Shown: piece after piece, positions 55,403 through 63,799 of the stretch
How the letters are laid out: every line of letters begins with the position of its first letter
Position numbering within the stretch: position 1 is the stretch's first letter
From: AP-16 sp963755055
GTDB lineage: Bacteria > Pseudomonadota > Alphaproteobacteria > Rhizobiales > Xanthobacteraceae
Assembly (NCBI GenBank): GCA_963755055.1
Contig: CAVWIS010000027.1
Location: 124,001 to 188,000 of the forward strand
DNA length: 64,000 nt
Direction: 5' to 3'
The notes under the pieces: model-generated
Seen by the model: only the letters and a program-made list of their open reading frames with translations
Databases searched by the model: none
What the model was told of the DNA's origin: nothing
Made by a program: the position numbers and the translations under genes

Positions 55403-56207
55403 GCCGTTCTCCTCGCGCGACGCCGTGGTGTGCCGCGGCGTCTCGAAGATCTGGGCGGCCGGCACCGGGCGCGCCCATCCGGCGCTCGCCGACATCGACC
55501 TCGACATCGCGCCCGGCGAGTTCATCGTGCTGATCGGCCCGTCCGGCTGCGGCAAGAGCACGCTGCTCTATCTGGTGGCCGGGCTCGAGCCGGAGACCGA
55601 CGGCGAGATCTGGTCGTTCGGCGACCGGGTCGCCGCGCCGTCGCCCGACCGCAGCCTGATTTTTCAGGAGACCTCGCTGTTTCCCTGGCTCACCGTGTGG
55701 CAGAACGTCAGCTTCGGCCTGTCGATCCGCGGGGTCCCCGCCGCCGAGCGCCGCGAGGTGGCGAAAAGGGTGCTGCAGCGGGTCGGCCTCGCCGAGGCGA
55801 TGGAAAAACGGCCGGACGAGTTGTCCGGCGGCATGCGCCAGCGGGTGGCGGTGGCCCGCGCGCTGGCGATGCGGCCGAACGTGCTCCTGATGGACGAGCC
55901 GTTCGCCGCGCTCGACGTGCAGACGCGCGCCAAGATGCAGGACTTTCTGCTCGACGTATGGCGCGACAGCGGCGCCTCGGTGCTTTTTGTCACCCATCAC
56001 ATCGAGGAGGCGATCGCGCTCGCCGATCGGGTCGTGGTGTTCACGGCGCGCCCGGGGCGCATCAAGGTGGTGGTCCCGGTCGACATGCCGCGCCCGCGCG
56101 ATCCGTTCTCGCCGCAGAGCGAGGCGCTGCGCCGCGAGCTGACAAACATCCTGCGCGACGAGGTCGACCGCGCCTTCGCCGAGCAGGAAGCCCTCGCGGT
56201 TTCGTGA
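55392..56207 (+). CDS. ABC transporter ATP-binding protein (NitT/TauT type)
   Basis: A 271-aa ATPase powering the permease upstream. Walker A GPSGCGKSTLL (residues 49-59), Q-loop FQETSLFPWLTVWQNVSFGL, signature LSGGMRQRVAVARALAM, Walker B VLLMDEPFAALDVQTRA, H-loop VTHHIEEAIALAD. The GTG at 55392 overlaps the permease end by 11 bases, indicating coupling. Confidence 0.94.
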   Translation: MASKPFSSRDAVVCRGVSKIWAAGTGRAHPALADIDLDIAPGEFIVLIGPSGCGKSTLLYLVAGLEPETDGEIWSFGDRVAAPSPDRSLIFQETSLFPWLTVWQNVSFGLSIRGVPAAERREVAKRVLQRVGLAEAMEKRPDELSGGMRQRVAVARALAMRPNVLLMDEPFAALDVQTRAKMQDFLLDVWRDSGASVLFVTHHIEEAIALADRVVVFTARPGRIKVVVPVDMPRPRDPFSPQSEALRRELTNILRDEVDRAFAEQEALAVS

Positions 56208-56240
56208 CCGGAATGGAGCGACCGAGGAGGAACGCACTCT

Positions 56241-56366
56241 CGTCGTCATGGCTGGGCTTGTCCCGGCCATCCACGTCTTGCTTGTTGGAAGGAAGACGTG
56301 GATGCCCGGCACGACGGGGTCCCCATCGCGCATGCGCGATGGGGTGCCGCGGCCGGGCATGACGAA
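56241..56366. repeat. REP-like palindrome, GTCATGGCTGGGCTTGTCCCGG type
   Basis: CATCCACGTCTT (56268-56279) pairs with AAGACGTGGATG (56293-56304); outer CGTCATGGC and GGGCATGACGA arms and a second small hairpin (CCATCGCGCATGCGCGATGG) complete the element. The same palindrome type is common between genes in Bradyrhizobium and Rhodopseudomonas relatives. Confidence 0.8.
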
Positions 56367-56406
56367 GTCATTGCTTCAACCAGACACAGACCCAGGGAGG
56401 TGAACG

Positions 56407-57945
56407 ATGCCCGCATCCTTGATCCGCAGCCGCGCCATGATCACCCGCGCGGTCGACCGTCACGCCTGGGAGGAGATCGCCGACGGCGCGGTGCTGCAGG
56501 AGGACGGCGTCGTGGTGGCGCTCGGCACCTACGATGATCTCAAGCGCCGGCATCCGGGCGTGCCGGTGATCGGCAGCGGCAACGAGATCCTGATCCCGGG
56601 ATTCGTCAACGGCCATCACCATGTCGGTCTCACGCCGCTCCAGCTCGGCTCGCCCGACATGCCGCTCGAATTGTGGTTCATCACCCGCATGGTGATCCGC
56701 AACCTCGACCTCTATCTCGACACGCTCTATTCGGCGTTCGAGATGATCGCCTCGGGCATCACCACGGTGCAGCATATCCACGGCTGGATGCCCGGCACAT
56801 TTGCGGAGGTCGAGGCGAAATCCGGCCAGGTGATCAGCGCCTACGAGGACATCGGCATGCGGGTGTCCTACTGCTACGCGGTGCGCGACCAGAACCGGCT
56901 GGTCTACCAGGCCGACCGCGAGTTCGTCGACAGCCTTCCGGCCGAGCTGCGGCCCGCGATGAAGCGCTGGTTCGACCGCATCAAGATGGGGCTCGACGAC
57001 AGCATGGCGCTGTTCGCGGGCCTCCACGGCAGGCACCGCAACAAGCGGCGGGTGAAGATCCAGCTGGCGCCCGCCAACCTGCACTGGTGCTCCGACCAGG
57101 CGCTGCAGACGCTGGCCGAGGCCTCGCGCAGCCACGGCGTGCCGATGCACATGCACCTCCTGGAGACGCCGCTGCAGAAGGAATACGCCTTTCGCCGCGG
57201 CGGCTGCACCGCGGTCGAGTATATCGACCGTTTCGGCATGCTCGGCCCGCAGATGACGCTCGGCCACGGCGTCTGGCTCAGCGAGAAGGATATCGACCGC
57301 GTGGCGGAGACCGGGACCTGCATCTGCCACAACTGCTCGTCCAACTTCCGCCTGCGCTCGGGCGTGGCGGCGCTCAACCGTTTCGAGGCCAAGGGCATCA
57401 ACACGGCGATCGGCCTCGACGAGGCCGGCATCAACGACGACCGCGACATGCTGCAGGAATTGCGCATGGTGCTGCGCGCCCACCGGGTGCCCGGCATGGA
57501 CGACGACGTGCCGACCGTGTCCCAGGTTTTCCGCATGGCGACTTCAGGCGGCGCGAAAACCACGCCCTACGGGGACTCCATCGGCACGCTGGCCGAGGGC
57601 AAGGCCGCCGACCTCGTCCTCATCGACTGGAACGCGATCGCCTATCCGTATCTCGACGAGGAGACGCCGCTGCTCGACGCCGTGGTACAGCGGGCGAAGA
57701 GCCAGGCCGTCAGCACGGTGATGTGCGACGGCGAGGTGATCTATGCGGACGGAAAATTCACCCGCGTCGACCGCGACGGCGCGCTGAAGGCGCTGCACGA
57801 CGACTTGCAGAAGGCGCTGTCCGACGACGAGGTCGAGCGGCGAAAACTGTCGAAGGCGCTGCTGCCGCACGTGAGGAATTTCTACAAGAGCTATTACGAT
57901 CCGGCGAAGCACCAGCCGTTCTACCGGCAGAGCTCGCGGGTGTGA
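56407..57945 (+). CDS. Amidohydrolase/aminohydrolase (TrzA/AtzB-like, cytosine deaminase superfamily)
   Basis: A 512-aa enzyme of the mononuclear-metal amidohydrolase group. Ligands visible: HxH in IPGFVNGHHHVGLTPLQLG, His in GVPMHMHLLETPLQKEYAF, His in MTLGHGVWLSEKDIDRVAE and Asp in TAIGLDEAGINDDRDMLQEL; the substrate-side CHNCSSNFRLRSGVA also fits. This group deaminates or dechlorinates N-heterocycles (triazines, guanine, cytosine, adenosine-type compounds). A GGGAGGTGA ribosome site precedes the ATG. It follows the ABC transporter genes across a REP-like palindrome, so uptake and hydrolysis of the same compound is plausible. Confidence 0.85.
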   Translation: MPASLIRSRAMITRAVDRHAWEEIADGAVLQEDGVVVALGTYDDLKRRHPGVPVIGSGNEILIPGFVNGHHHVGLTPLQLGSPDMPLELWFITRMVIRNLDLYLDTLYSAFEMIASGITTVQHIHGWMPGTFAEVEAKSGQVISAYEDIGMRVSYCYAVRDQNRLVYQADREFVDSLPAELRPAMKRWFDRIKMGLDDSMALFAGLHGRHRNKRRVKIQLAPANLHWCSDQALQTLAEASRSHGVPMHMHLLETPLQKEYAFRRGGCTAVEYIDRFGMLGPQMTLGHGVWLSEKDIDRVAETGTCICHNCSSNFRLRSGVAALNRFEAKGINTAIGLDEAGINDDRDMLQELRMVLRAHRVPGMDDDVPTVSQVFRMATSGGAKTTPYGDSIGTLAEGKAADLVLIDWNAIAYPYLDEETPLLDAVVQRAKSQAVSTVMCDGEVIYADGKFTRVDRDGALKALHDDLQKALSDDEVERRKLSKALLPHVRNFYKSYYDPAKHQPFYRQSSRV

Positions 57946-58131
57946 GGAGTGGCCGGATACCGGCCGGGCGTAACGTCTTCCCTTCCCGGCCTCCGGCTGC
58001 CCGCGGGGACACACGGCCCCGCTTACGCACTGTAAAGCATCCGCCATCAAACGGGCCGCGACGCGGACCCGATAAGCGAGATGTCAACCAGGCCGGCGCC
58101 AGGATGCGGGTCGGACAGGATATCCTGGTCG

Positions 58132-58659
58132 ATGAACAGTTTCGACGCCGCGGTCTATGGTCTCGTGCTGATCGCCGTGGTCACCGGCTACAATGCCGGT
58201 TTCCTGCGCAGCATGGCGACGATTCTCGGCTACCTGGCCGCCATGCCGATAGCGGTGGCGACGACGCCGCTGATCACGCCGGCGCTCCCCGACACGCTCG
58301 GCGTGCCGTTCGCAGCACCCTGGGCCGGGAACTGGATGGTGGTGTTCGGCATCTTCCTGGCGGCCGGCGTCGGGCTCGGCGCGCTGTTGCGGTTCTGCGT
58401 CAGCGAGATGGTGGGACCGAGCGTCAACATGGTGGATCGCCTCGCCGGCTCGCTGTTCGGCGCGGTGCGCATCGTCCTGGTCTTCGTCACCATGGTCCTC
58501 ATCGTCGACCAGCTCATTCCGCCGGACCGGCAGCCCGGATTCCTGCGCGAGTCGCGGGTCAGGCCGATGTTGTCGATGGTCGGCCAGCAGGGCCTCAAAT
58601 CCCTGCCGCCGGAGATCACCGCCTACATCGATCAGCTGAAGAAGGACCGGCGGATCTGA
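58132..58659 (+). CDS. CvpA family membrane protein
   Basis: A 175-aa protein from ATG 58132: MNSFDAAVYGLVLIAVVTGY, NAGFLRSMATILGYLAAMPI, then further helices (MVVFGIFLAAGVGLGALLRF; LFGAVRIVLVFVTMVLIVDQ). Four helices with the 'D---------G--RG-'-type CvpA beginning match this family, named for colicin V production in E. coli. Its role here is unknown. An upstream ATG at 58081 is possible but adds polar residues. Confidence 0.75.
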   Translation: MNSFDAAVYGLVLIAVVTGYNAGFLRSMATILGYLAAMPIAVATTPLITPALPDTLGVPFAAPWAGNWMVVFGIFLAAGVGLGALLRFCVSEMVGPSVNMVDRLAGSLFGAVRIVLVFVTMVLIVDQLIPPDRQPGFLRESRVRPMLSMVGQQGLKSLPPEITAYIDQLKKDRRI

Positions 58660-58794
58660 CGACCGGCCGCCGGTGCCGGGGCCGAACGGTGGTGCTCCAA
58701 TCCCTGATTGCGGCCGATGCGAGCGGCCGGGTCGCGCCTATCGCCGGCGGTCGCCGGGTGATAGCATCGCGGCGGCCGATGCGAGTTGTCCGCC

Positions 58795-59127
58795 ATGCGG
58801 TTCAAGCATCCCGATGCGTTCCTGGTGCCGCTGCTGCTGCCGATATTCCTCATCGGCCTGTTTCCCCTGTTGATCCTCGGCCTGCTCGGATTCTTCGGTA
58901 TCGGAATTCTGGGCCTGCTCCTCGTCTTCGTCGCCGTGGGAGACGAGCTGAACGCGACGGGCCTCTACGCCCAGCGGGTCATCACCCGGGACGACGTCAC
59001 CCAATCGGAGCGCGCCGGCTATGGGATGGAATTGCGATCGGCGCGGCGGCCCGCGTTCCTGATGAAGCTCGCGGGAGCCGGATTGATGATCATCGGCTTC
59101 GGCGGGTTTGCCCTGTTCCAGCTTTAG
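58795..59127 (+). CDS. Small hydrophobic membrane protein, function unknown
   Basis: A 110-aa protein: two closely spaced N-terminal helices (VPLLLPIFLIGLFPLLILGL; IGILGLLLVFVAVGDELNA), a polar loop (QRVITRDDVTQSERAGYGME) and a C-terminal helix (LAGAGLMIIGFGGFALFQL). No family recognised. The frame opens three codons earlier. Its stop TAG touches the palindromic repeat that follows. Confidence 0.6.
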   Translation: MRFKHPDAFLVPLLLPIFLIGLFPLLILGLLGFFGIGILGLLLVFVAVGDELNATGLYAQRVITRDDVTQSERAGYGMELRSARRPAFLMKLAGAGLMIIGFGGFALFQL

Positions 59128-59240
59128 CGCATGTCCCGGCGAAGGGTGCGGTTCGCCGTCAAAGGACATGCGCCACACATGGATTTCTCGAGCATGTTCC
59201 GGCGAAATGGATACCGGTTCGCCGCCCGACACGATTCCGC
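59127..59240. repeat. Palindromic repeat pair of the GCATG-CCGG-GAA type
   Basis: GCGCATGTCC (59127-59136) pairs with GGACATGCGC (59164-59173). A second related motif follows (AGCATGTTCCGGCGAAATGG, then ACCGGTTCGCCG). It resembles the Hyphomicrobiales repeat of the form GCATGATCCGGAAAAG...CCGGTTTTCC. It lies between the membrane protein and the DUF6455 gene. Confidence 0.6.
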
Positions 59241-59319
59241 CGATCCTTTGATCCATGTCAATGCACGCCTTTCTCCGACCGCGAGTGTGGTTCGTGCACA
59301 CGCCCGAGAGGAGGGTCCG

Positions 59320-59689
59320 ATGAACGCTCGGCCACATCCCTCCGCGGCGGCTCCCGAGCCGCTTGAGCTGCCGCGCACCGCCTACGATGCGAGCCTTCTG
59401 TTCCGCCACATGGCGCTCCTCGAGATCGATCGCGACGAGCTCGCCGCCGAGGATCCGCTGCTGTTCCGCGAGCTGCAGGCATTCTGCACGTTGTGCCGCC
59501 GGCAGCGGACCTGCGCGTCCGACTTGGCGAACTCAGGGCGACGATGCCGGCTGGGCGTGGTGCCGCTACTGTCCGAACGCCGCCACGCTCGAGGCGCTGG
59601 GAGCCGCGCTCAACTGCAGCCGCGCCGCCCGCTTCCCGCGGCCGCGCGGGAGATCGACGGCCGATCGGAACGTGCCGCAGAATTGCTGA
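59320..59689 (+). CDS. DUF6455 family protein, +1 frame break near 59533
   Basis: From ATG 59320, with GAGGAGGG at good spacing: LPRTAYDASLLFRHMALLEI, DRDELAAEDPLLFRELQAFC, TLCRRQRTCASDLAN. Removing one G from a GGG near 59533 continues GDDAGWAWCRYCPNAATLEA and LGAALNC, restoring the Cys pairs (CTLC, C, CRYC) typical of DUF6455, probably a metal-binding domain. Corrected length is about 122 aa. As sequenced, the frame runs on without similarity to 59853. Confidence 0.7.
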
Positions 59690-60546
59690 GCGGGATGGTC
59701 CGGTCGGCGGACTTCGCCGGAGCATGGCGTTGGCGCCTGTCCCGGCGGAATAACGAAACAGCTAGCGCCGTGCCATACGACATCTCCCGGCCGACCTGCC
59801 GGGCGCGCGAGCGACGGTCACTACGAGGCTTCGGCCGCCCGAATGGACGTTGACCTGCGCGGTCCCGTGCCAGCATGAGCGATGCTCCACGCGTCGCATC
59901 CGGGAGGCGGCGCGCGGCGGGATGTGGACCCGCGCTGCCCGCAGCCTGCGCTGGGCCGCATCGCGGGCGGCGGGCCGCGACCGCAGCTGCGCCGGCGACG
60001 CCAGGGCCGCGACACGCGGCTTGGCGAACGCGCCTTCCTCGCGACATGCGCCTTCGCGACATGCGCCTTCGCGACATGCGCCTTCGCGACATGCGCCTTC
60101 GCGACATGCGGTCTCGCGTCACGCGCCTCCATGGCGGGCACCGCCGCCGCCGCCGTCCGATTCTCGCTGCCGTGCGCGCGAGGCCCGTCCGGCCGTCCTG
60201 CGGCTCGAGCAGGGCTGTCCTGAACGTCGGCGGACGCGCCTCGCCGGCGGCGAGCGCATACCAGCGGCTGGGGCGGTCGGCCGCCATGAACGCGATGTCG
60301 AACCGGTCGATCCGCGCGCCCGCCAGCCCCGGGGCGAGGGTGGCGAGCACCCTGAAATCCACCTCGATGCCCGCGCGCAGCGCCGCCTCGTCGGGCACCG
60401 CGTCGGTGAGCATCGCATGCGCGCGGGCGAACAGGCCGGCGGCCGCCGCGGGAGCGTGCTCGCGAAACGCCAGCCGCGCCGCCAGGTGATAGGCGGCGGC
60501 AGAACCGCCCAGCGCGTCGGCCGCGAGGATCGCCGCGCGGGCTTCC
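59690..60546. other. Low-complexity region covering the continuation of the protease frame
   Basis: From about 60546 down to about 60200 on the minus strand an open frame continues the protease in a shifted frame: EEARAAILAADALGGSAAAY, HLAARLAFREHAPAAAAGLF, RFDIAFMAADRPSRWYALAA. Below about 60180 all frames become Arg- or Ala-rich and pass through the 15-bp tandem repeats at 60041-60115. The true 3' end of the protease gene cannot be fixed. No other gene is supported in 59690-60040. Confidence 0.5.
60041..60115. repeat. Five 15-bp tandem repeats
   Basis: Units GCGACATGCGCCTTC begin at 60041, 60056, 60071, 60086 and, diverged, 60101. The first four are identical. Every frame on both strands is open across them (for example HVAKA, RDMRL or MSRRR repeats), so the coding sense is uncertain. 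Confidence 0.85.
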
Positions 60547-61971
60547 TCACGAATTCCCCGCCATGTCCTCGGCGACCGCCAGGTTGGCGAGCAGCGCCGC
60601 CTGGTCGCGGTTCTTGACCCCGGCCGCCAACGCTTGCCGGATGCTCGCCTCGCCAGCGACGCGCCGGGCGAAGGCGAGCCCGACGCGGGCATGGACCAGG
60701 GCAAGCGCCGGCTCGTTGCGGCCGGCGGCCGCAATGGCGCGCTCCACGCACAGGCTCGTCAGGTCGCGGAATATCGCCAGGTCCTCCGCGCCGGCGAGCG
60801 GCCGCGTCTCGATGCGCCGAAGCATGTCGCCGAGGTCGTGGGCCGAAGCTACTGGTGGCGAGCTTCGCCCGGCCCGTTGCGGCGCCGGCCCGACCGCGGC
60901 GGGGTCCGCCGGTGGGCCGGCATAGTTCTGCGCAAAGGTGTCCGCCCAGTATTTGTGCGTGCAGGTGGCGGCGGCGACCGGATAGGTCGCCAGCACCAGC
61001 TGGGCCACGCCGCTCGGCGGAACTTTTTGCCAGATTGCCGGCGAGAACACCGTGTCGGTCAGGTGGATCATGTCGATCGGGGTCAGCACGCGGTGCTGCA
61101 GCCCGTAGAGGAACTCGTTGCTCACGCCCTTCTCGGTCACCATCCGGATGAGCTCGGCGGCGGCGGCACCTGGCGGAATGGACTTGATCCGGTCGAGCCC
61201 GACCCGCAGCGGGAAGGCGGAAAAGGTCTGCCGTTCCCATAAAATTCTCCGCAGCTGGTCGCTGCTGACATCGGCAAGCGGCAGGTTGGCGAGATCGGCG
61301 TCGCGCACCACCACGCCGAACGCGCGGCCGCGCCCGTCGAGCAGCAGCGCGCCGCTCGCATGGGGAAATACCGAGCCGCGATAGACGATGTTGCTGCCCG
61401 CACCGGCCTCGCCGAACGCCACCGTGAAGTCGCCGATCACCGTCCTGTCCATGCCCTCGGCATGGCCGACGAAAAACCCCTTGATGAACTCGTTGACGGC
61501 GTCGAGGCGGACCGGCACCGCGGGCATCTCGTGGGGCCGCCAGCTCTCCGCCTGGAGCAGGGCGACGTCCTCCTTCCGCCAGTTGTCGGTGGCGGCGCGG
61601 CCGGGAAAGATCCGCACCGGAAATTCCCGCATGCGCGGCTCGCCGCGGACCTTCCTCGCCACGACAATCGGCATGTCGCGATAGAAGTGCACCACGTGGG
61701 CTGCGGTGAGAAAAATGCCGTTCTGGTCGTCGACCAGGGTCGCGGTGCCGTTCGGCTCCAGCTTGCCCTCGCGGGTCACCATGACGGTGAACACCGCGGC
61801 CTCGCGCTCGCGATAAAGAATCTCCGGATCCATGGCGGCGGCGCCGTGGCAGGCGGCGTCCGGATCGCGGCTTCCGGGGTCGAGGAAAGCCGACGTCGCC
61901 CATGCGGCATCCGCCGCCGCAGGCAGCGCCAGCACCACAGCGAGGAGCGCAAGCGCGCCGTCCCGGGCCAT
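60547..61971 (-). CDS. Secreted trypsin-like serine protease with C-terminal helical region, frame break near 60556
   Basis: As sequenced, 474 aa starting MARDGALALLAVVLALPAAA, a signal peptide. The protease domain has catalytic His in GIFLTAAHVVHFYRD, Asp in NWRKEDVALLQAESW and a Ser candidate in FPHASGALLLDGRGRAFGVV, where GDSGGP is usual; the oxyanion region is thus divergent. After about residue 370 the protein is helical and TPR-like (LAIFRDLTSLCVERAIAAAG; ALALVHARVGLAFARRVAGE). One extra G in GGGG near 60556 ends the frame as AEDMAGNS; the correct frame probably continues GIREEARAAILAADALGG. It follows the secreted-protein gene at 61976 by four bases. Substrate unknown. Confidence 0.7.
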   Translation of the reverse strand: MARDGALALLAVVLALPAAADAAWATSAFLDPGSRDPDAACHGAAAMDPEILYREREAAVFTVMVTREGKLEPNGTATLVDDQNGIFLTAAHVVHFYRDMPIVVARKVRGEPRMREFPVRIFPGRAATDNWRKEDVALLQAESWRPHEMPAVPVRLDAVNEFIKGFFVGHAEGMDRTVIGDFTVAFGEAGAGSNIVYRGSVFPHASGALLLDGRGRAFGVVVRDADLANLPLADVSSDQLRRILWERQTFSAFPLRVGLDRIKSIPPGAAAAELIRMVTEKGVSNEFLYGLQHRVLTPIDMIHLTDTVFSPAIWQKVPPSGVAQLVLATYPVAAATCTHKYWADTFAQNYAGPPADPAAVGPAPQRAGRSSPPVASAHDLGDMLRRIETRPLAGAEDLAIFRDLTSLCVERAIAAAGRNEPALALVHARVGLAFARRVAGEASIRQALAAGVKNRDQAALLANLAVAEDMAGNS

Positions 61972-61975
61972 GGCG

Positions 61976-62800
61976 CTACTCCACGATCAGGTCGGACCGG
62001 GCGCCGCGCACCTCCACGACCTCGCCCGACACCAGCCCGGTGGGCAGCCAGTCCTCGATGCGCATCGGCGCCGCATAGCCGACGAACATCGGCTCCTTGA
62101 CCACCAGCTGGGTCGCGTTGCGGATCTCGGCCCTGCCCTCCAGCTTGCCGTGCACGAGCTCGGAGAGCTGCGTGGCGGCGTTCGCCCCGCCCTTGACGGT
62201 GCGGGAAAAATCGTAGACCAGCGCGGCGGGCGCCAGTGCCCGGACGATGACGAAGAGGCGGCCCTTGAACCGGTTCTTCGCCCTCAGGTCCTCGATCGCC
62301 AGCCGGCAGCGCCGCGCAATCGGCCGCGGCTCGCCGCTCTCCAGCCACTGGTCCATGCGCGAATAGGAGAGTTCGCGGATATTTTGCCAGGTGACCTCGG
62401 TGGTGCCCTCCCAGCCGGCGGCGAGATCGGCGGCACCGAGCTGCTTCTTCAGGAAGTCGACGGCGAGCCCAAGCGAAAAGCTGTCGCTCGCCTTGTAGTC
62501 CGGCAGCACCACCGCCGCCGCCTGCGGAGCGGACAGATCGGCGTACAGGTTCGGGCAGATCTCCTCGACCCTGCTGATGCGGCCGTCGGCGACGTCGCCG
62601 GCGAACACGAAGCCCGGCCCCCAGTTCGAGCGCGGCGGCTGGTAGAGCCGATAGTCGGCGGCGCGCAATGCCTGCTCGAGCGCCGTCATCTCCGCCGCGG
62701 CCGCCGGCAGGGCCGCCAGCACGGCGAAAAACGTCGCCAGGCCGGCGACGAGCCGCGTCGGTCGCCCGCGGCGGATGACAAGAGATGTCCGGCGGTTCAC
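61976..62800 (-). CDS. Secreted hypothetical protein, partner of the trypsin-like protease
   Basis: GTG 62800 is preceded by GGAGGGC and gives 274 aa with a signal peptide (LVAGLATFFAVLAALPAAAA). The mature part has EMTALEQALRAADYRLYQPP, then ISRVEEICPNLYADLSAPQA, DYKASDSFSLGLAVDFLKKQ and AAPMRIEDWLPTGLVSGEVV. I do not recognise a family. It lies four bases before the protease gene and is almost certainly co-transcribed; it may be a substrate, inhibitor or cofactor of the protease. Confidence 0.65.
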   Translation of the reverse strand: MNRRTSLVIRRGRPTRLVAGLATFFAVLAALPAAAAEMTALEQALRAADYRLYQPPRSNWGPGFVFAGDVADGRISRVEEICPNLYADLSAPQAAAVVLPDYKASDSFSLGLAVDFLKKQLGAADLAAGWEGTTEVTWQNIRELSYSRMDQWLESGEPRPIARRCRLAIEDLRAKNRFKGRLFVIVRALAPAALVYDFSRTVKGGANAATQLSELVHGKLEGRAEIRNATQLVVKEPMFVGYAAPMRIEDWLPTGLVSGEVVEVRGARSDLIVE

Positions 62801-63031
62801 GGCTTGCCCTCCGTTGCCGCGCCCGATCCGGCCCGCCCGGAGCCCGCCCGGGCCAGATCGCTCAACTTTTGACTTAAGGGGAAAGTATATACACCTGAAA
62901 CCCCTGGGTCGCAAATGGCCGACCCGCGGCATTGAGAAGTCGACCCGGCCAATCTACGATGCGAACCTGCTCCGATCCGGACGATGCATCACGACATCCG
63001 GATGCTGCATGGAGCCAAGGTGAGGACCACG

Positions 63032-63457
63032 ATGTCGGACGGATCATTTGCCCAGGGCCGGTGCTTGTGCGGCGCCGTGAGCTACACGATCGGCACCAAG
63101 CCGATGCGGATGGCTCAATGTCATTGCAAGGACTGCCAGCGCGCGTCGGGAACCGGGCATATGTCGCTGGCTTTCTTCAAGAAGGATGACGTCGCCATCC
63201 GCGGCGCCACCGCCAGCTACGCCTCGACGGCCGACAGCGGGAACATCAACACAAGACATTTCTGCCCGACCTGCGGCAGCCGCGTCTACGGAGAGAACTC
63301 GGCGCGGCCCGGGGTCATCGGCATCGCGGTCGGATGCCTCGACGACAACGATTGGTTTGCCGCGCAGGCCGTCGTCTATACCAAGGGTCGGGCGGCGTGG
63401 GACACGACGCCTGAGGACGTGCCCAACTTCGAGCGGATGCCGCCGCCGCCGAAGTAG
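63032..63457 (+). CDS. GFA (CENP-V/Mss4-like) zinc-binding protein
   Basis: A 141-aa protein: GRCLCGAVSYTIGTKP, QCHCKDCQRASGTGHMSLAF, then NINTRHFCPTCGSRVYGENS. The Cys pairs (CLC, CHC--C, CPTC) form the zinc-binding core of the GFA family, first named for glutathione-dependent formaldehyde activation; most members have unknown roles. ATG 63032 gives the family-like start; an upstream ATG at 62984 is possible. Confidence 0.85.
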   Translation: MSDGSFAQGRCLCGAVSYTIGTKPMRMAQCHCKDCQRASGTGHMSLAFFKKDDVAIRGATASYASTADSGNINTRHFCPTCGSRVYGENSARPGVIGIAVGCLDDNDWFAAQAVVYTKGRAAWDTTPEDVPNFERMPPPPK

Positions 63458-63567
63458 CGTCTGGTGGTCCTCCCGTATCCCGACGGCCGGACGCCGAGCG
63501 CGATCGCCGGCACCGCAAGCCCCGCCAGCAACGCCAGGGTGCTCCGCCTGGTGATGTCGACGCTCAT
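63458..63567 (-). pseudogene. Fragment with a Tat-type signal peptide
   Basis: From ATG 63567 the minus strand reads MSVDITRRSTLALLAGLAVP and AIALGVRPSG, a good signal peptide with twin Arg, then turns to an Arg/Gly-rich sequence antisense to the end of the GFA gene. It looks like the 5' remnant of a gene for a periplasmic binding protein whose body has been lost. A chance reading frame remains possible. Confidence 0.3.
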
Positions 63568-63799
63568 CACATTTTCAAGATGGGTCTTCGGCGGCCGCAG
63601 ACATGCCATGGCGCCCTCCACCGAGCACATGGATCGATCGGCCTACAATCCGCTGGTCGATTGAAGAATCCCTTGCGGCGCCCGGCGAAACCGCGCGCCA
63701 ACGCCTCCGCACTGTCACGCTCGGGAAACATGCGTATTGCGGAGTACGGCGAGGCGGCCAGAGCCGCCTGCCGCAACACCGCCAGCAAGCAGGTGGCGT
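63568..63799. other. Intergenic region, nothing recognised
   Basis: No family-like sequence on either strand. The short open frames here do not resemble known proteins. Confidence 0.4.

Noticed and set aside
56241..56366. Rho-independent terminator after the ABC operon
   Set aside because: Strong hairpins but no T-run, and the sequence matches a dispersed REP-like repeat; annotated as a repeat instead.
56673..59366. 897-aa plus-strand frame across the aminohydrolase, CvpA and small membrane genes
   Set aside because: It runs out of frame through three recognisable genes and has only low-complexity Arg/Ala sequence.
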